A stretch of DNA of 8,900 bases from positions 1,454 to 10,353 of the forward strand of contig DEQA01000230.1 in assembly GCA_002359075.1 (NCBI GenBank), read 5' to 3'. Numbering within the stretch: the stretch's first letter is position 1; every line of letters begins with the position of its first letter. Positions 7,196-8,900 of this stretch are shown here, piece after piece. Under the pieces are notes generated by a model. That model did not search any database. It worked only from the letters and a program-made list of their open reading frames with translations, and was not told the origin of the DNA. This stretch comes from Planococcaceae bacterium UBA3378 (GTDB lineage Bacteria; Bacillota; Bacilli; Bacillales_A; Planococcaceae). Both the position numbers and the translations under genes were made by a program.

Positions 7196-7243
7196 TAGCA
7201 AAAGCTCTAGCAAACCTTTTCATTTAAAAGTTTACTAGAGCTT
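7196..7243 (-). terminator. Intrinsic terminator hairpin inside the MFS leader (candidate attenuator)
   Basis: On the minus strand, GCTCTAG, a U.G wobble, AAAC and TTTT pair with AAAA, GTTT and CTAGAGC: about 16 bp with a single bulged G and a 5-nt loop (AAATG). TTTTGCTAT follows. The hairpin ends about 80 nt before the MFS start codon, downstream of the leader promoter. No intact gene precedes it on this strand after the promoter, so the likely role is regulated premature termination. The U-tract is moderate (four U). Confidence 0.65.
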
Positions 7244-7281
7244 CACATATCATTATGGCCCATAATCATTCAACTACTTCA

Positions 7282-7298
7282 TCGGCAAGTCTAGCCGA
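7282..7298 (-). ncRNA. Small hairpin in the MFS leader RNA
   Basis: TCGGC (7298-7294) pairs perfectly with GCCGA (7286-7282) around a 7-nt loop, TAGACTT. The loop holds CTAGA, which can pair with TCTAG in the ascending arm of the downstream terminator, so it may compete with terminator formation. This is inferred from base pairing by eye. Confidence 0.3.
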
Positions 7299-7324
7299 AA
7301 AACGTGTTAAAACTCCCTCCTTTT

Positions 7325-7363
7325 CTACAATGGAATGAGTATTGTTTTCGTATTTTCGACCAT
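7325..7363 (-). CDS. Possible 12-codon leader peptide in the MFS leader
   Basis: ATG at 7363 opens a 12-codon frame (MVENTKTILIPL) ending in TAG at 7325, about 18 nt after the predicted transcription start. The purine-rich GAAAAGGGGGG directly before the ATG could bind 16S rRNA, but the spacing is short (0-4 nt). A second strong ribosome-binding-like tract, AAAAGGAGGGAG (7324-7313), follows the stop but has no start codon at a proper distance. Peptides like this control attenuators of antibiotic-resistance and efflux genes through ribosome stalling. Without conservation data the call stays tentative. Confidence 0.3.
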   Translation of the reverse strand: MVENTKTILIPL

Positions 7364-7387
7364 CCCCCCTTTTCTTTAATTGAATTA

Positions 7388-7416
7388 AATATAACACAGC
7401 ACTTCATTATTGTAAA
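7388..7416 (-). promoter_or_regulatory. Sigma-A promoter with extended -10 for the MFS leader
   Basis: The minus strand reads TTTACA (7416-7411), a 17-nt spacer, then TATATT (7393-7388), with TGT directly before the -10 (TGn extended -10). Transcription would begin near 7381, giving a leader of about 264 nt before the MFS ATG. It is the best promoter match in the window. Confidence 0.6.
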
Positions 7417-7485
7417 TATTCTAAATATAAAAAATATTAAATTAATGGATAAGTACTAGAGAATTTCCTTTATTATGTACAAGCA

Positions 7486-7514
7486 TTGAAATTTATATTG
7501 AAATCAGCTACGAT
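7486..7514 (+). promoter_or_regulatory. Sigma-A promoter for the SE1561-like gene
   Basis: TTGAAA (7486-7491), exactly 17 nt, then TACGAT (7509-7514). The predicted start near 7521 leaves a short leader of about 23 nt carrying the ribosome binding site AAAGGTGG (7529-7536). It diverges from the MFS leader promoter, with a very AT-rich stretch (7417-7485) between them. Confidence 0.45.
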
Positions 7515-7543
7515 AACGGTAACATGCGAAAGGTGGCCCTATT

Positions 7544-7738
7544 ATGTCAAATCCTATTACAAACAAAGAACAACAGGTAACCTATTTAAAAGAGCGGTTG
7601 GAAATTTTCCTTGAAGTACTGGATGCAATCGATCCCGAAACAACAGAAGTCGAGGATATCGATCGTTTAATCAAAATGGTAGATGATTTAGAGGAGAAGA
7701 TGGAGCAATTCCAGAATCGCCCTGACATAAGCGAATAA
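7544..7738 (+). CDS. SE1561-like small acidic protein, 64 aa, function unknown
   Basis: A 64-residue acidic protein dominated by two helices: residues ~8-28 (EQQVTYLKERLEIFLEVLDA), then a DPETTEVEDI turn (30-39) and a Leu/Met heptad-like helix at 40-58 (LIKMVDDLEEKMEQF). It resembles the small 'SE1561 family' proteins of Bacillus and Staphylococcus, recalled from memory, whose role is not established. It has no signal peptide, membrane segment or cysteine, so it is probably cytosolic and may form a helical hairpin or dimer. ATG 7544 is preceded by AAAGGTGG (7529-7536), 7 nt upstream. It is a single-gene unit with its own promoter (7486-7514) and terminator (7844-7888). An AGCGAA-TAA end is followed by a further in-frame open stretch, which I do not consider coding. 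Confidence 0.8.
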   Translation: MSNPITNKEQQVTYLKERLEIFLEVLDAIDPETTEVEDIDRLIKMVDDLEEKMEQFQNRPDISE

Positions 7739-7748
7739 CAAAGGATCC

Positions 7749-7820
7749 GTCTGAAAAGGCATTTTGAGACAGACCCTTCGCTCCTCCGGCGGCAGTATGT
7801 TGATGCGGCCACCGCAGGAG
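7749..7820 (+). repeat. Two inverted repeats in the 3' region of the SE1561-like transcript
   Basis: First hairpin: GTCT-g-AAAA (7749-7757) and TTTT-g-AGAC (7762-7770), loop GGCA, with no T-tract after it. Second: 12-nt arms 7781-7792 (CTCCTCCGGCGG) and 7809-7820 (CCACCGCAGGAG) pairing with two mismatches. The second block is clearly more GC-rich than its surroundings. No open frame here is supported by a ribosome binding site. Confidence 0.45.
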
Positions 7821-7843
7821 CAATATTTCTTAATGCATCACAG

Positions 7844-7888
7844 GAGGTGTTCTGAAAGCTTGTTCTTTCTTGAACACCTTTTTCTTTT
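7844..7888 (+). terminator. Strong intrinsic terminator downstream of the SE1561-like gene
   Basis: AGGTGTTC (7845-7852) pairs with GAACACCT (7872-7879). An inner stem GAAAG (7854-7858) / CTTTC (7865-7869) continues it, and TTTTCTTTT follows. It is about 106 nt past the stop codon. The minus side lacks a T-tract, so it does not obviously stop the convergent ywqG transcript. Confidence 0.85.
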
Positions 7889-7948
7889 AGGATAAAAAGC
7901 ATCGATTCAGTACGGTTTCTAAAATGCCTGTTCACAGCCCGGTCTTTT

Positions 7949-8722
7949 TTAATAGCAGTCCCAGTTATACAGGACGTGTGAGAAGTTTCCATTCTTTAAA
8001 TCTTCCTTACTGATAAAGAAGTTTCCTACTCCCATGTCGCCCCACATAATCTCATTTTGCTCATCTGAATCAAGCTGAAACAGCAAAACCAGCTTATCTC
8101 GGTATACTTTCGACTCGCGGGGGTCGCCTTGTGTAAAGAATGGATATCCTCCAATTTTATGGCCCTGGCTCGGATAGGCTTCTTCATATGCCTCCCATAA
8201 TGCTTCATCAAACTCCATATCTTCCTGTTCCATACGGAAGTCACTGATGGAAACCGGCGCCTCCGTCTTTTCAAATAACATCTTATATTCTTCATTCGGA
8301 AGAAATGGCAAATACATTTCCTCTTCCTCCTCTTCTAAAAAGGAGAAATCCTGCATTCGTTTGCTTTCATCACTTTCAATCTGTTCATGGTAAATAACAC
8401 GAAAACGGCTTTGTTTCGTCTGGTCATCAAAGTTCAACCCCAGTACATCATCATAGCCATCAATATAGAACTGCAGCATACCCGATTTGGGAAAGTACTC
8501 ATGAAATGGCAGAACCTCACTGAAATTAATCTGCGCTAGTAAATGAAGCGGTTTCCCTTCCTCATTCACAGGATATGGTTCATCCTGCAGGAAATAAGGA
8601 TTCCCCCCTACCTTACTGGACGTAATACCGACTGCTTCCTTGCTTAAAGTTACTTTGACAAATGGTTCCATTGTTTTGGTAATTGTATCACGGTAGACTT
8701 CCAACGCTTTCGGTACTTTCAT
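7949..8722 (-). CDS. ywqG: YwqG family (DUF1963) protein
   Basis: YwqG/DUF1963 protein; the B. subtilis member is about 260 residues and has no established biochemical function. From the chosen ATG the protein is 257 residues. Family blocks in order: VGGNP (39-43) followed by a Pro-rich EPYP turn; LLAQINF (61-67); a Glu-rich acidic loop (~130-135); the hallmark GHKIGGYP (187-194) with QGDPR (198-202); FQLDSD (215-220); WGDMGVGNFFI (227-237); and a YNWDCY end. It is cytosolic by composition, with no signal or membrane segment. The start is ATG 8722 because AGGAG (8735-8731) is 8 nt upstream; the longer GTG at 8731 overlaps that ribosome binding site. It is a single gene with its 5' flank running to the window edge. 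A weak promoter-like TTTTCA / TAAAGT pair with a 17-nt spacer lies upstream on the minus strand. Related DUF1963 proteins sometimes occur near toxin/immunity loci; nothing of that kind is seen here. Confidence 0.92.
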   Translation of the reverse strand: MKVPKALEVYRDTITKTMEPFVKVTLSKEAVGITSSKVGGNPYFLQDEPYPVNEEGKPLHLLAQINFSEVLPFHEYFPKSGMLQFYIDGYDDVLGLNFDDQTKQSRFRVIYHEQIESDESKRMQDFSFLEEEEEEMYLPFLPNEEYKMLFEKTEAPVSISDFRMEQEDMEFDEALWEAYEEAYPSQGHKIGGYPFFTQGDPRESKVYRDKLVLLFQLDSDEQNEIMWGDMGVGNFFISKEDLKNGNFSHVLYNWDCY

Positions 8723-8900
8723 CTTCTTCACTCCTGTTCAAAATTGGGAATTCTTTACGTTCTCCTATACTTTAGCAATATTCATAGCTTGTGAAAAGCA
8801 ATCAAAATAGCCTATTCTCTTCAAATAAAATAACAGTATTATTCCATTAATTGCAGCTTTAGGCGAGGAAGCGCTCTTTTTTTCTGTGAAAATAATTAAT

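Noticed and set aside
7739..7855. In-frame continuation of 38 codons beyond the TAA of the SE1561-like gene, ending at TGA 7853-7855
   Set aside because: The family is normally about this short, 38 open codons is not rare by chance, and the stretch overlaps hairpins and runs into the terminator stem. No readthrough signal is evident.
7803..7895. 30-codon + strand frame from ATG 7803
   Set aside because: No ribosome binding site, and the frame runs through the whole terminator hairpin and U-tract.
7582..7992. Long minus-strand open frame of 136 codons overlapping the SE1561-like gene
   Set aside because: It has shadow-like composition rich in Ser, Arg and Cys, no ribosome binding site, and overlaps both ywqG and the SE1561-like gene and a strong terminator.
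8860..8882. GCGAGGAAGCGCTC followed by TTTTTTT as a terminator near the right edge
   Set aside because: No more than about 3 bp of stem can be formed, and no + strand gene precedes it.

Overview
This window comes from a low-to-moderate GC, endospore-forming Firmicute, most likely a Bacillaceae member. The evidence is a LytH-type spore-cortex endopeptidase, a YwqG-family protein, an SE1561-like small protein, strong AAGGAGG-type ribosome binding sites, a TTG start and B. subtilis-like sigma-A promoter spacing. I cannot name the genus. Nothing indicates a phage, plasmid, CRISPR array, rRNA or tRNA. Most of it looks like chromosomal housekeeping or accessory metabolism, with small transcription units in alternating orientation separated by clear intrinsic terminators.

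Layout: (1) 1-843, + strand, the C-terminal ~85% of a choloylglycine/bile-salt hydrolase-type Ntn hydrolase; its catalytic Cys lies upstream of the window. A terminator sits at 928-963. (2) 991-1236, minus, a seven-cysteine zinc-ribbon-like small protein. (3) 1394-2845, minus, an HpaB-type FADH2-dependent aromatic hydroxylase. It is divergent from (4) 3043-4434, +, a polytopic anion transporter-like membrane protein. The two share a 197-bp intergenic region containing a 10-bp palindrome, which suggests a hydroxylase plus uptake pair for an aromatic acid; the flavin reductase partner is not here. (5) A long bidirectional terminator at 4474-4514 separates the transporter from (6) 4535-5530, minus, lytH, with a TTG start. 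(7) 5531-5938 has no intact gene but holds what looks like a decayed minus-strand reading frame of about 110 codons. (8) 5939-7117, minus, an MFS transporter, probably a drug or metabolite exporter. (9) 7118-7543 has divergent promoters. The one facing the MFS gene (extended -10) gives a ~264-nt leader with a 16-bp intrinsic terminator hairpin well before the MFS ribosome binding site and a possible 12-codon leader peptide: an attenuation layout. (10) 7544-7738, +, an SE1561-like acidic small protein followed by a structured 3' region and a strong terminator. (11) 7949-8722, minus, ywqG.

The most interesting part is the MFS leader, which has the architecture of transcription attenuation or a riboregulator and matches no riboswitch consensus I recognise by eye. 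Next come the decayed gene between lytH and the MFS gene, the apparent lytic-transglycosylase-like N-terminal domain of LytH, and the hydroxylase/transporter divergon. I found no striking multi-gene undescribed system.
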